The notes: generated by a model not told the origin, from the letters alone. DNA of 64,000 nt from Azoarcus sp. Aa7 (GCF_014822185.1 NZ_QVLR01000030.1:1-64000), one strand, 5' to 3'; shown: positions 52,261-61,717, counted from the stretch's first letter. Program-made: numbers and translations.

Positions 52261-53329
52261 CGAGCGCCTCCTCGACGATGTCGGACAGGATCTGGCGGGC
52301 GGGCTTCATCTCGGTGACGTAGTGGATGCCCTGCCCCGCGGCCTCGGTCATCAGGTCCTTGCGCTGGTAGTCGAGCGAGCCCTGGATGTAGTTGGACGAG
52401 AGCATCATCTGCAGCGGCGGCTTGAGGACTTCGGGCGCGGCGTCGCTGCTCCATTCGTTGTGCCACGGGCTGCGCGTGGTGCGCATGGTGTAGCCGGAGA
52501 TGCAGTTGGAGTAGACGGTGTCGTCGGTCTCGGCCTCGATGAGGCGTTCCTTGAGCGGGAGATTCACGTCCGATTCGCGCGACGCGAGCCACAGCGAGCC
52601 GGTCCACACGCCATCCGCGCCGAGCACGAGCGCCGCGGCGAGGTGACGGCCGGTGGTGACACCGCCCGCGGCGATGACCGGCACGCCGGTGCCGCGCGCG
52701 GCATCGACGACCTGCGGCACGATCGAGAAGGTGCCGATGTTGCCGGTGTGGCCGGCCGCGTCGTAGCCCTGCGCGATGATGACGTCGGTGCCGGCGGCGA
52801 GCTGCTTTTTCGCCTGCCTGGGCTTGCCGACGAGGCCCCACACCTGCATGCCGAGCTCGTGCGCACGCTTGAGGAGGAAGGCCGGGGAGCCGAGGCCGGA
52901 GGCGAACACGGGCACGCGCTCGTCGAAGATGACCTCGAGCTGGGCGAGCGCGCGCTTCTGGTCGAGGCCGCCCCAGTGGTGGATATCCGGCGCGATCTTG
53001 GGATCGGGCACGTCATACTTGCGCTTGATCATCTGCTCGAACTCGCGCTGCTCGGGCGGGATCATCGCCAGCAGTTCCTCGACGGTCTTCTCCTCGGGCA
53101 CCGACGACGGCAGCACGAGGTCGATGCCGAAGGGCTTGCCGCCGATGCGTTCGCGGATCCACTTGATGTCCGCGGCGATCTGGTCGGGGGTGTGCAGCGC
53201 CTCGCCGAGCACCGCGAAGCCGCCCGCGTTGATGACGGCGACGGCGACGTCCTTGCAGTGGGTGAAGGCGACGACCGGATACTCGATGCCGAGCTTGTCG
53301 CAGAGTGGGGTGTGCAGGGGGTTGCTCAT
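52235..53329 (-). CDS. Nitronate monooxygenase-like (2-nitropropane dioxygenase family) flavoprotein
   Basis: 364 aa FMN TIM barrel. N-terminus TPLCDKLGIEYPVVAFTH; glycine-rich phosphate site VIIAQGYDAAGHTGNIGTFSIVPQVVDA and PVIAAGGVTTGRHLAAAL. The catalytic His region (AGHTG) is present. Besides nitronate oxidation the family includes IpdC-like CoA-thioester enzymes of steroid ring degradation and enoyl-ACP reductases; the etfB neighbourhood and CoA setting fit such a role better than nitronate detoxification. That is inference. Confidence 0.85.
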   Translation of the reverse strand: MSNPLHTPLCDKLGIEYPVVAFTHCKDVAVAVINAGGFAVLGEALHTPDQIAADIKWIRERIGGKPFGIDLVLPSSVPEEKTVEELLAMIPPEQREFEQMIKRKYDVPDPKIAPDIHHWGGLDQKRALAQLEVIFDERVPVFASGLGSPAFLLKRAHELGMQVWGLVGKPRQAKKQLAAGTDVIIAQGYDAAGHTGNIGTFSIVPQVVDAARGTGVPVIAAGGVTTGRHLAAALVLGADGVWTGSLWLASRESDVNLPLKERLIEAETDDTVYSNCISGYTMRTTRSPWHNEWSSDAAPEVLKPPLQMMLSSNYIQGSLDYQRKDLMTEAAGQGIHYVTEMKPARQILSDIVEEALDVFDRFAA

Positions 53330-53481
53330 CTTGGCTCCTTCGGGAATCGGCGGTGGCCGGCGAGCGACGCCGACCTCGATTTGATTCTATTGAGCGGTGC
53401 CGCGGGCTTCCGGCGCGTTTGATATCCGAAACGGCCCGCGGGGTATCCGTACGTGACAGACGGATGTGCAGCCGGAATTGC

Positions 53482-53600
53482 GTAGGGCGGATGAGCCGAA
53501 GGCGTTATCCGCCGCATGTAGCTCGTGAGCCAAGGGCATGCGGGACGCGGCACGCCACCCATTGCCATGCGGCGGAAGGCGCTTCGCTTTTCCGCCCTAC
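53482..53600. repeat. Palindromic intergenic repeat, copy 2
   Basis: Bounded by GTAGGGCGGATGAGC and TTTTCCGCCCTAC inverted ends, with internal GGCGTTATCCGCCGCATG and CATGCGGCGGAAGGCGC arms; the same element type as at 30332-30418, but with a longer centre. It lies between the nitronate-monooxygenase-like gene and a CoA-transferase stop codon. Confidence 0.8.
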
Positions 53601-53611
53601 GGACGACCCAT

Positions 53612-54844
53612 TCACCCGAACGCTTTCTCCTGACCGAGCGCGTCGATGGTCGCGGCGTCGTAGCCGAGCACCTCGCGCAGCACGGCCTCGCGGTGCTCGC
53701 CGACGGTGGGCGCACGGGTGGGCTCGGGCAGCTCCTCGCCGACGAACTGCACCGGGAAGCCGAGCATGTCGGCACCGTGCGTCTCGTGCGGGATGACCTT
53801 GAAACGCGCCTGGAACTGCGGGTCATCGACGATGTTCTGCGCGGTATTGACCGGGGCGATCGGAGTGTTGGCCTCGACGCCGAAGGCGAGCCACTGTTCG
53901 GTGGTGCGCGTCTTGAAGATGTCGCGCAGGATGACCTGCAGCTCGCGGTTGCCGCGCGCGTGGTCGGCGTACTTCGAGCCGGGCCACTTGTCGAAGAGGT
54001 CCATGCGGCCGACGCCCGCGCAGAAGTTCTTCCAGAAGGCCTGCTCGGAGGCCATGAAGAGCACGTGGCCGTCGGCCGATGCGTAGAGCTGGTAGCGCAC
54101 GCCCTCCTTCATGCCGGCGGTGGCGACCGGGCGGCGCACCCAGTTGTCGGACTTGTTGCCGGTGACGACGTCCTCGGGGCGTGCATAGGCCATGTGGCTT
54201 TCGCTGCGGTACCAGTCGAAGGCGGCGGCGGCGTCGCTTTGCGCGAGTTCCATGAAGGCGCCCTCGCCCGTTTCGCGTGCGCGGATCACTGCGGCGAGCA
54301 CCGCCAGGCCGCCGAACAGCGGCGCGGCGTTGATGCCGATGCCGACGTGTTCGGGGATGTAGCAGAAGCCTTCGTCGTCATACGCGGGCTTCACGATGCC
54401 GGCCCAGGTGTCGTAGGCGATGCCGTGCGAGGGCATGTCCTTGTACGGGCCGCTCATGCCGTAGCCGGAGACGGTGATGAAGACGATCTTCGGGTTGATC
54501 TTGCGCAGGTCCTCGTAGCCGAGGCCGTACTTCGCGAGCGCGCCGGGCTTGGACGCCTCGATCACGACGTCCGCGTCGCGCACGAGGTCGCGGTAGATGC
54601 GGCGCGCGGCCTCGGTCTTGAGGTCGAGCGCGATGCTCTTCTTGCCGCGGTTGAGGTGGTAGTGCATCAGCGACACGCCCTCGATGACCGGCCAGGTCAT
54701 CTCGCGGATGTAGTCGCCGGCCGGCGTTTCGACCTTGATGACTTCGGCGCCGAGATCCGCGAGCGCGGTGGTGATGGCGGCGGGGCCGAGAATCGAGCTT
54801 TCGATGATGCGCAGACTGCCGAGCGGCGGGACGGGCGTATTCAT
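53612..54844 (-). CDS. CaiB/BaiF-type CoA-transferase-like protein without the usual catalytic Asp
   Basis: 410 aa from MNTPVPPLGS at 54844 (GAGGTG upstream; an ATG three codons earlier is too close to that site). Rossmann motif SLRIIESSILGPAAITTALADLGAEVIKVE is clear. At the usual Asp position it reads HVGIGINAAPLFGGLAVLAAV before TGEGAFMEL, with Ile/Asn instead of Asp. It may need a partner subunit or do racemase-like chemistry (SHGIAYD resembles the racemase His region). It is divergent from the acyl-CoA synthetase operon. Confidence 0.82.
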   Translation of the reverse strand: MNTPVPPLGSLRIIESSILGPAAITTALADLGAEVIKVETPAGDYIREMTWPVIEGVSLMHYHLNRGKKSIALDLKTEAARRIYRDLVRDADVVIEASKPGALAKYGLGYEDLRKINPKIVFITVSGYGMSGPYKDMPSHGIAYDTWAGIVKPAYDDEGFCYIPEHVGIGINAAPLFGGLAVLAAVIRARETGEGAFMELAQSDAAAAFDWYRSESHMAYARPEDVVTGNKSDNWVRRPVATAGMKEGVRYQLYASADGHVLFMASEQAFWKNFCAGVGRMDLFDKWPGSKYADHARGNRELQVILRDIFKTRTTEQWLAFGVEANTPIAPVNTAQNIVDDPQFQARFKVIPHETHGADMLGFPVQFVGEELPEPTRAPTVGEHREAVLREVLGYDAATIDALGQEKAFG

Positions 54845-55136
54845 GATGGGCATTCACCTCGTGATCCGGAGCGCTTGTCCGGGGATTGCAAAGGAAGGGC
54901 GCAGCGAGCCGAGCCGTGGCGGATCGGCCGTTGCGATCACGATAGGGAATTGCCGGAAGGGGGTTTCCGGGCTTGCGTTTCTGATCAGGCCATCGGAATT
55001 GCAATTCGGGCCAGTCAAATGTTTATCGGAGATCCATCGCCCAGAATCGCAGCACGATCAATGCGATGCGGCGCTCGGCCCGGTCTCCCGGAAGAGCGTC
55101 GCGAAAACGATCAACGGACAATCCGAAGGAGCTTCG
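54845..55136. promoter_or_regulatory. Divergent intergenic region with a 12-bp palindrome
   Basis: About 290 bp between divergent genes. A perfect palindrome GAATTGCAATTC at 54996-55007 recalls the GGCAATTGCC at 7890-7899 in the other divergent region. TTTATC at about 55022 may be a -10 box for the plus-strand operon. Operator function is inferred. Confidence 0.45.
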
Positions 55137-55445
55137 ATGAAAACCCTGAAAGCCGGAACGCGCCTGAAGAGCGCCGCGTGCGATACCGAAGTGATGGTGA
55201 TCCGCACCCGCCCCGAGCCCGTGCTGCTGTGCTGTGGCGGCATGGAGATGATCGCGATGGACGGCCAGAAGGCGGCTGCCGAGCCGGATGCGGCCTTCGC
55301 GCAAGGCACGCTGGTGGGCAAGCGCTATGTGGATGAGCAGGACACGACTGAACTGCTGTGCACGAAGGGCGGCAAGGGCGGTCTGTCGCTGGAGGGTGCG
55401 ATCCTTGTCGTGAAGCAGGCCAAGGCCCTGCCCTCGTCGGACTGA
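55137..55445 (+). CDS. Small conserved-looking hypothetical protein
   Basis: 102 aa from an ATG with AAGGAG about 7 bases upstream. No domain is recognised. It opens MKTLKAGTRLKSAACDTEVMVI and has Cys at about 14, 32, 33 and 75, including LLCCGG, and ends in a Lys-rich tail. Four bases separate its stop from the acyl-CoA synthetase start, so they are co-transcribed. The cysteines could bind metal; this is a guess from spacing. Confidence 0.65.
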   Translation: MKTLKAGTRLKSAACDTEVMVIRTRPEPVLLCCGGMEMIAMDGQKAAAEPDAAFAQGTLVGKRYVDEQDTTELLCTKGGKGGLSLEGAILVVKQAKALPSSD

Positions 55446-55449
55446 GCCC

Positions 55450-56964
55450 ATGAACATCGTCATGGCCCTGGAGATGGCGGCCGACTGCCATCCCGATCGG
55501 ATCGCCGTCACGTCCGGCACAAAAAGTCTCACCTCCGGGGAGTTGCTGCGCGCGGCGCGCACTGCCGGAGCGGTCGTGCGCAACAGCGGCTGCCGCTACG
55601 TCGGCCTGCTCGACATCAACAGCACCGCGGCGCCGGTGGCGATCTTCGCCGCGGCCTATGCGGGCGTGCCCTACGTGCCGATGAACTACCGGCTGACGCG
55701 CCCGGAGCTGGAGGCGCTGCTCGCCCGCATCGAACCGGCCTTCCTCGTCGCCGCCCCGGCCTACGTCGAGGCGCTGACGATGCCGGCCGGCAACCACGTC
55801 GTAAGCGCCGAGGACTTCCTCGCGCTGGCGCAGGGCGACACCCCACCGGCCACCGAAGCGCCGGGCGAGCCGTCGTCGGTCGCGGTGCAGCTCTTCACCA
55901 GCGGCACCACCGGCGCCCCGAAGGCCGCGGTGCTGCGCCACGAGAACCTGATGAGCTACATCCTCGGCACCGTCGACTTCGCCGGCGCCGACGACGCGGA
56001 TGCCGCGCTGGTCGCGGTGCCCCCGTATCACATCGCCGGCATCTCGGCGGTGCTGAGCTCGACCTATGCCTGCCGACGCATGGTGCAGCTGCCGAACTTC
56101 GACGGCGCGACCTGGCTCGGGCTGTGCCGCGACGAGGGCGTCACCAACGCCTTCGTCGTGCCGACGATGCTCTCGCGCGTGATCGAGCATCTCGACGCCA
56201 CTGGCGAGTCCGGTGCGCTGCCGGCGATGAAGGCGATCGCCTACGGGGGCGGAAAGATGCCGCCGCAGGTGATCGAGAAGGCGATGGCGATCTGGCCCGC
56301 GGTGGATTTCACGAACGCCTATGGGCTCACCGAAACGAGTTCGACGATCTGCCTGCTCGGCCCCGAGGATCACCGCGACGCGTTCGCGAGCAGCGACCCG
56401 GAGGTGCGCCGCCGCCTGCATTCGGTGGGCAAGCCGATCGGCACCGTGGAGATCGAGATCCGCGGCACGAACGGCAAGGCGTTGCCCGCGGGCGAAGTCG
56501 GCGACGTGTTCGTGCGCGGCGGGCAGGTGTCGGGCGAATACCTCGGCGTCGGCAGCCTGCTCGACGCGGACGGTTGGTTCCCGACGCGGGACCGTGGCTT
56601 CCTGGACCGCTACGGTTTCCTCTACCTCGACGGGCGGGCCGACGACGTGATCGTGCGCGGCGGCGAGAACATCTCGCCGGGCGAGATCGAGGACGTGCTG
56701 CGCGAACACCCGGCAGTGTCCGACGTCGCGGTCGTCGCAATGGCGGACGAGCAGTGGGGCGAGGCGGTGGCCGCGGTGGTGGTGCCGCGCGAAGGTACAA
56801 ACGTGGCGGCGAGCGACCTGCAGGACTGGGTGCGGGAACGCCTGCGTTCGTCGCGCGTGCCCGCGGCCATCCGCTTCCGCAACGAACTGCCGTACAACGA
56901 AATGGGCAAGGTGCTGCGGCGCGTGCTGAAGGACGACTTCCGCAGCGCGGCGGTGTCGGCCTGA
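55450..56964 (+). CDS. Acyl-CoA synthetase (adenylate-forming enzyme)
   Basis: 504 aa. P-loop-like motif LFTSGTTGAPKAAVL, AYGLTETSSTI (A5), the hinge Asp region GWFPTRDRGFLDRYG and the C-terminal catalytic Lys in PYNEMGKVLRRVLK. It activates a carboxylic acid through an acyl-AMP and transfers it to CoA. The N-terminal about 100 residues are shorter than in long-chain FadD, consistent with a medium-chain or aromatic acid ligase. In this cluster it may provide the entry CoA-thioester. Followed by an unusual CoA-transferase-like protein. Confidence 0.9.
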   Translation: MNIVMALEMAADCHPDRIAVTSGTKSLTSGELLRAARTAGAVVRNSGCRYVGLLDINSTAAPVAIFAAAYAGVPYVPMNYRLTRPELEALLARIEPAFLVAAPAYVEALTMPAGNHVVSAEDFLALAQGDTPPATEAPGEPSSVAVQLFTSGTTGAPKAAVLRHENLMSYILGTVDFAGADDADAALVAVPPYHIAGISAVLSSTYACRRMVQLPNFDGATWLGLCRDEGVTNAFVVPTMLSRVIEHLDATGESGALPAMKAIAYGGGKMPPQVIEKAMAIWPAVDFTNAYGLTETSSTICLLGPEDHRDAFASSDPEVRRRLHSVGKPIGTVEIEIRGTNGKALPAGEVGDVFVRGGQVSGEYLGVGSLLDADGWFPTRDRGFLDRYGFLYLDGRADDVIVRGGENISPGEIEDVLREHPAVSDVAVVAMADEQWGEAVAAVVVPREGTNVAASDLQDWVRERLRSSRVPAAIRFRNELPYNEMGKVLRRVLKDDFRSAAVSA

Positions 56965-56975
56965 GTCTGCTGACC

Positions 56976-58379
56976 ATGGCCTCCGTCCGCCCGCTCGCCG
57001 GTTTGCGCGTCGCGCTGGGGGGGCGGGGCCATGCGAGCGACTACGCGCGTCAATTGCTGGCGTCGCTGGGGGCCGAATGCGAGGCGAAGGGCGACGGCGA
57101 GTCCGACGAGCACCCAGCGCTCGCATGGCGCCGCAGCGGATTGATGGCGCTCACGGGACGGGCGGGCGGCGCGGCGCGGATGTGCCCGGTGCCGCTCACC
57201 GCCTGTGCCGACGGGGCGCTCGCCGCACTGGCGGCACTCGGGGGCGGTTTGCGCGTCGCACCCGGCAGCGGCGCCGCCTTGATGGGCGTGCGTGCACAAT
57301 TCGCCGGCCTGGCCCGTCAGGGCGCGGTCTCGCCGGGCGGAACCTGCCGCCTGCTCGCATGCCGCGACGGACATATCGCGATCAACCTCGCCCGCCCCGA
57401 CGACTGGGCGATGGTGCCGGCGTGGCTCGAAAGCGATGATGTCCCCAATTGGGTCACCGTCGCTGCGCGGGTGTCGGATCAACCGGCCGCGCAGCTGCTT
57501 GAACGCGCGCGCCTGCTGGGGCTTGCGGCCGCCGTGTCGGCGGCCCCCACGCCACGCTCGTGGCTCGAACTGAATCTTCTCGGCGCTCCCAAGGCGCCAC
57601 GCCCGCGGTGTGCCGGCGACGACCGCCCCCTCGTCGTGGACCTCTCGTCCCTGTGGGCTGGACCACTGTGCGGACAACTCCTGCGTGAATTGGGCGCCCA
57701 CGTGATCAAAGTCGAATCGTCTGCACGGCCCGACGGAGCCCGCCGCGGCCCGGCGGCCTTCTTCGATCTGCTCAACGCGGGCAAGGCGAGCGTGCAGCTC
57801 GACCTCGCCTCGCCCACCGGACGCGATCGCCTGCGGCAACTGATCGAGCGCGCCGACATCGTGATCGAGGCCTCCCGTCCGCGCGCCCTGCGCCAGATGG
57901 GCGTCGCCGCCGAAGACTGGCTTGCCGCGCGCGCCGGACGCAGCTGGCTGAGCATCACCGGCCATGGCAGACGGGGTGACGCCGCCGACTGGGTCGCATT
58001 CGGCGACGACGCGGGCGTGGGCGCGGGACTCTCCGAGCTGATGCACCGCGCGACGGGCGAACGGCTGATCTGCGGCGACGCGATCGGCGACCCGCTCACG
58101 GGCCTGCATGCCGCGCTCGCCGCGTGGGCGAGCTGGCGTGCGGGCGGCGGTCATCTGCTCGCGCTCTCGCTGGACGCGGTGCTGCGGCATTGCGTGAGCT
58201 TCGGCGCGCCGCGATCGGACGACGCGCTGCACGAGCGCCATGCCCGTTGGACCCGCGTTGCGAGATCCCGGCGCAACATCGCGCGCGCCCCGCTCTGCTT
58301 CGCGCCGCAGAGCCACGCGCGCCCGCTCGGCGCCGACACCGCGGCCGTGCTGTCGGTCCTCGGCGTGCGCGCGGCATGA
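56976..58379 (+). CDS. Rearranged two-part CaiB/BaiF-like protein
   Basis: 467 aa. Residues 1-40 start like a CoA-transferase (PLAGLRVALGG...LLASLGAECE), but then jump to material matching the middle of the family (GGTCRLLACRDGHIAINLARPDDW, about residues 125-150). A second N-terminal unit begins near residue 210 (LVVDLSSLWAGPLCGQLLRELGAHVIKVE) and continues through the expected Asp in CGDAIGDPLTGLHAALAAW to LSLDAVLRH, with the final part missing. It thus looks like a short N-half plus a second incomplete copy rather than one ordinary enzyme. ATG at 56976 is 11 bp after the synthetase; the stop overlaps the next start. Confidence 0.72.
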   Translation: MASVRPLAGLRVALGGRGHASDYARQLLASLGAECEAKGDGESDEHPALAWRRSGLMALTGRAGGAARMCPVPLTACADGALAALAALGGGLRVAPGSGAALMGVRAQFAGLARQGAVSPGGTCRLLACRDGHIAINLARPDDWAMVPAWLESDDVPNWVTVAARVSDQPAAQLLERARLLGLAAAVSAAPTPRSWLELNLLGAPKAPRPRCAGDDRPLVVDLSSLWAGPLCGQLLRELGAHVIKVESSARPDGARRGPAAFFDLLNAGKASVQLDLASPTGRDRLRQLIERADIVIEASRPRALRQMGVAAEDWLAARAGRSWLSITGHGRRGDAADWVAFGDDAGVGAGLSELMHRATGERLICGDAIGDPLTGLHAALAAWASWRAGGGHLLALSLDAVLRHCVSFGAPRSDDALHERHARWTRVARSRRNIARAPLCFAPQSHARPLGADTAAVLSVLGVRAA

Positions 58380-59815
58380 GCCCCACTCCGAACCTGCTCA
58401 TCCGCGACGCGGAGCTTCAATCCGGGGCGCGGGTGGACGTGCGCCTCGCCTCCGGACGTATCGAGCGCATCGCACCGGGACTGCCGCCGCGCGACGGCGA
58501 GGCCGTGATCGATGCGCGCGGCCGCGCGTTGTCGGTCGGGCTGCACGACCACCACCTGCACCTCATGGCCCACGCGGCGGCGCTGGAATCCCTGCCGTGC
58601 GGGAACCCGGTCATCGGCTGCGTCACCGGCTTTTCGGAACTGCTGCTGATGCGGGCGCGCATGGAAGATCCGTCAGCGCCGGGCTGGATCCGCGGCATCG
58701 GCTACCACGAGAGCGTCGCCGGCCCCATCGACCGGCGCTGGCTCGACGCCGTGGCGCCGCGCGTGCCCGTGCGCATCCAGCATCGCAGCGGCCGGCTGTG
58801 GATCCTGAACACCTGCGCGCTGCGTCGTCTCGGCGTGGATGAGAATGACGCCAAAAGCAGCCGCGGCACTCCGCTCGAGCGCATCGACGGACGGCTCACC
58901 GGGCGAATCTTCGACGGCGACGAGTGGCTGAGCGCGCGCCTTGCCGGCACCTACCCGTCGCTCGCGCGGACAAGTGAGGCCCTCGCCCGGCTGGGCGTAA
59001 CCGGCGTCACCGACGCAGGCGCGCGCAATGGGCGCGGCGAATTCGGGCACTTCGTCGCGGAGCGGCGCGGCGGCCGCCTGAAGCAGGACGTGCAGGTGAT
59101 GGGCAACGCGGAGCTCGACGGTCTCGCGGACGTGGCAGGCATCCGGGTCGGCCCGACCAAGCTGTACCTGTGCGACGCCGAGCTTCCGTCCTTCGAGGAC
59201 TTCTGCCACGCCATCGCCCGGAGTCACGCGGCCGGGCGACCGGTGGCGATCCACTGCGTGACCCGCGGCGAACTGATCTTCGCGACCGCCGCCCTGCGCC
59301 AATGCGGCCCCCTGCGCGGCGACCGCATCGAACACGCCTCCGTCGCCCCACCCGAGGGCGTCGAACTGCTGCGGGAACTGGGCCTCACCGTCGTGACCCA
59401 GCCGCATTTCGTGCTCGAACGCGGGGACAGCTATCTCGACGAAGTCGACCGGGAAGACCTGCCCTGGCTCTACCGCGGACGCGGTTTTGCGGAAGTCGGC
59501 ATCGCGCTCGCCGCTGGCACCGACGCGCCCTGCGGTGAGCTCAACCCCTGGACCGCAATGTCCGCCGCCGTCAGCCGCCGCACGCGCAAGGGATCACTCA
59601 TCGGCCCCGACGAAGCGCTCTCGCCCGCCGAAGCCCTCGCGCTGTTCACAGGTGACGCGAATGATCCGGGCGGATCGTCACGCCGCATCGAAAGCGGTGC
59701 CGCGGGAGACCTGTGCCTGCTGAATCGTTCGTGGGAGGCTGCACTGGGCGATCTGGCAGCGGTCGGTGTGGATGCGACGATCAAGGATGGACGGGTGATC
59801 TGGCGCCGGAGCTAG
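58376..59815 (+). CDS. Amidohydrolase (YtcJ/Amidohydro_3-like)
   Basis: 479 aa, start overlapping the previous stop by four bases. Metal site HxH in GLHDHHLHLMAH, a later His in RIEHASVAPPEG and the Asp in LAAGTDAPCGELNPW. The composite N-/C-terminal beta sandwich (LLIRDAELQSG and DLCLLNRSWEAALGD...DATIKDGRVIW) is typical of imidazolonepropionase-like amidohydrolases. Likely hydrolyses an amide, ester or lactone of a pathway compound; the substrate is unknown. Its 3' end overlaps the convergent crotonase by four bases. Confidence 0.86.
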   Translation: MSPTPNLLIRDAELQSGARVDVRLASGRIERIAPGLPPRDGEAVIDARGRALSVGLHDHHLHLMAHAAALESLPCGNPVIGCVTGFSELLLMRARMEDPSAPGWIRGIGYHESVAGPIDRRWLDAVAPRVPVRIQHRSGRLWILNTCALRRLGVDENDAKSSRGTPLERIDGRLTGRIFDGDEWLSARLAGTYPSLARTSEALARLGVTGVTDAGARNGRGEFGHFVAERRGGRLKQDVQVMGNAELDGLADVAGIRVGPTKLYLCDAELPSFEDFCHAIARSHAAGRPVAIHCVTRGELIFATAALRQCGPLRGDRIEHASVAPPEGVELLRELGLTVVTQPHFVLERGDSYLDEVDREDLPWLYRGRGFAEVGIALAAGTDAPCGELNPWTAMSAAVSRRTRKGSLIGPDEALSPAEALALFTGDANDPGGSSRRIESGAAGDLCLLNRSWEAALGDLAAVGVDATIKDGRVIWRRS

Positions 59816-60822
59816 TCGACGACCTCTTCAACCAACCCCCACGCCAACGCCGTCGGCGCGCCGATGCGCCGCCCCGACAACGCCAGCCACGCCGTCCGCT
59901 GTCGCCCGATGCGTCGCGGCAAGCTCACGCAGCCGCCCGCGCCGGGGATGAGACCGAAGCGGAGTTCCGGCAGCTGGATGAAGGTGTCGCGGGCCGCCGT
60001 GACGCGATGCGCGAACACGGGGAGTTCGATTCCCGAGCCGATGCATGCGCTGTGCAGATGGGCGGTGACCCGATCGGCACATTGAAGGAGCAGCGCAGCA
60101 GGCAGACGCTGACTGCGGATGGCATGTGCTGTGGTCGGATCGGGGGCGGTGCCGAACTCGCGCAGCTCGCCACCCGTGCTGAAACAGCCGCCGGCACCGG
60201 AGAGCGTGACCGAGGCGATGGACTCGTCGGCGACGACCAGCTGCAGCGCCTCGCACAGGTGGTCCCGCATCTCGACCGACATCGCATTGCGGCTGCGCGG
60301 ACGGTTCAGGATGAGTTCGAGCCGCGGTCCGTCGCGCGCGACGCGTACCGCCGGCCCCGCCTCGGCGATGAGCTTCTCAGGCGCGGGCGGATTCGCGCGC
60401 GACCACGCCGCGAACTCGGGCCCGGCCTGCAGCGTCGCGTAGGCCAGGGATTCGACGGCCAGGGCCTGCGCGGGCGGCATGCCTTCCGTGACGCGTAGCA
60501 CCTGCACCAGCGTCATCGCTGCGAGCGGCGCCTTGCGGATGTTTGCAGCGATTGGTGCGAGATCGGCGATGTCGTCCAGCACGACGTCGCAGGCGGCGAG
60601 CAGCGCGGGGGCGGCACCCTTAGCGGGAAACCCGATCACCGGGCAGGGCTGGCGTGCGAGCCAGGCGGCGAGCCGGTCCTCATCGCCTTCCTCTGGTCCG
60701 ACGGGGGCGACGACGAGGAAAGGATCGGGCGCGAACGGCGAGCCCCCTGCCCCGCCGGCCGACGCGAAGCGCAAAGCGCGCAGGTCGGCCAGATCGAGGA
60801 CCGCAGGTTCGCCGTCCGCCAT
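59812..60822 (-). CDS. Enoyl-CoA hydratase/isomerase with N-terminal extension
   Basis: 336 aa. The C-terminal about 190 residues are a crotonase (ARDGPRLELILNRPRSRNAMS, the oxyanion loop GGCFSTGGELREFG, and SACIGSGIELPVFA). The N-terminal about 145 residues (FLVVAPVGPEEGDEDRLAAWL...; CDVVLDDIADLAP; PLAAMTLVQVLRVTEG) look like a degenerate crotonase half found in a subgroup of fused proteins. PELRFGLIPGAGGCVSLPRRIG aligns with hydratases. Four bases separate it from the luciferase-like gene upstream. Confidence 0.8.
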   Translation of the reverse strand: MADGEPAVLDLADLRALRFASAGGAGGSPFAPDPFLVVAPVGPEEGDEDRLAAWLARQPCPVIGFPAKGAAPALLAACDVVLDDIADLAPIAANIRKAPLAAMTLVQVLRVTEGMPPAQALAVESLAYATLQAGPEFAAWSRANPPAPEKLIAEAGPAVRVARDGPRLELILNRPRSRNAMSVEMRDHLCEALQLVVADESIASVTLSGAGGCFSTGGELREFGTAPDPTTAHAIRSQRLPAALLLQCADRVTAHLHSACIGSGIELPVFAHRVTAARDTFIQLPELRFGLIPGAGGCVSLPRRIGRQRTAWLALSGRRIGAPTALAWGLVEEVVD

Positions 60823-60825
60823 GGT

Positions 60826-61695
60826 TCAGTCCATCTTCGCGATGACCTCGTCGCCGAAGCGGCGGATCGCGTCGAGCTGGCCCTGGAGGTCCGTCGGATC
60901 GCTGCGCACATTCCACGGCAGCACGCCGGCATCCGTCACGCCGACCTCGGCGAGGCGCTTGAAGTCATCGACGGTTCGTGCGGCGAAATCGATGCCGTGG
61001 AACTGGAAGTCGCGCCCGAGGGTGCCGAACTCGGCGCGGTAGGCATTGACCTCGGCGATCAGGTCTTTCAGCGTCGGAAGGTCGGTGTTGGCAGAAACCC
61101 AGCCATCGCCCAGACGTGCGGCGCGGCGCAGTGCGGGCTTGCTGTGTCCGCCGATCAGGATCGGCACCGGCTTTTCCGGCACCGGGCGCATGCGCAGCGG
61201 GCCGAAGTCGTGATGCTTGCCATGGAATTCGAAGAACTCGCCGCTCATTGCGCCGCGCAACACGGCGATGCACTCGTCCATCAGTTCGCCGCGGCGTTCG
61301 AAGTCCGCGCCGTTATAGACGAAGTCCTCCTTCCACGGACTCAGGCCCGCACCGAGCGCGACGCGACCGTTGGAGATAACCGCAAGCGAACTCAGGGCCT
61401 TCGCGAGGATCAGCGGCTGGCGCACCGGCACCTTCATCACTCCAGGGTAGAAACCGATCCGCTGCGTCACCGCCGCCATCGTCGACATCGCGACGAAGGG
61501 CTCGATGAAGTCGGAATGTTCCAGGTATTGCCGGATCGCACTGGTTTCGGCATACGGATATTCCGACTCCGTCAGTCGCGGAAAGAACAGACTGTCCGGA
61601 ATGGACAACCAATCCCAGCCGGCAGCGTCGGCGGCCTGGGCGATCGCGGTGTAATTGCGGTAGTTGCTGAAGCCGAGTTGCAGCACGAAACGCAT
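60826..61695 (-). CDS. Luciferase-like (LLM class) oxidoreductase
   Basis: 289 aa from MRFVLQLGFSNYRNY at 61695 with GGGAG upstream; longer frames overlap the next gene. TIM-barrel motifs AGWDWLSIPDSLFFPR, GVMKVPVRQPLILAKALSSLAVIS and PVPILIGGHSKPALRRAA are those of F420/FMN-dependent luciferase-like enzymes. A second member at 15884-16807 shares the layout. The cofactor is not settled by sequence. It is in an operon with two acyl-CoA dehydrogenases and a crotonase. Confidence 0.84.
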   Translation of the reverse strand: MRFVLQLGFSNYRNYTAIAQAADAAGWDWLSIPDSLFFPRLTESEYPYAETSAIRQYLEHSDFIEPFVAMSTMAAVTQRIGFYPGVMKVPVRQPLILAKALSSLAVISNGRVALGAGLSPWKEDFVYNGADFERRGELMDECIAVLRGAMSGEFFEFHGKHHDFGPLRMRPVPEKPVPILIGGHSKPALRRAARLGDGWVSANTDLPTLKDLIAEVNAYRAEFGTLGRDFQFHGIDFAARTVDDFKRLAEVGVTDAGVLPWNVRSDPTDLQGQLDAIRRFGDEVIAKMD

Positions 61696-61717
61696 GGGAA
61701 CTCCCTTTCCGGTCGCA

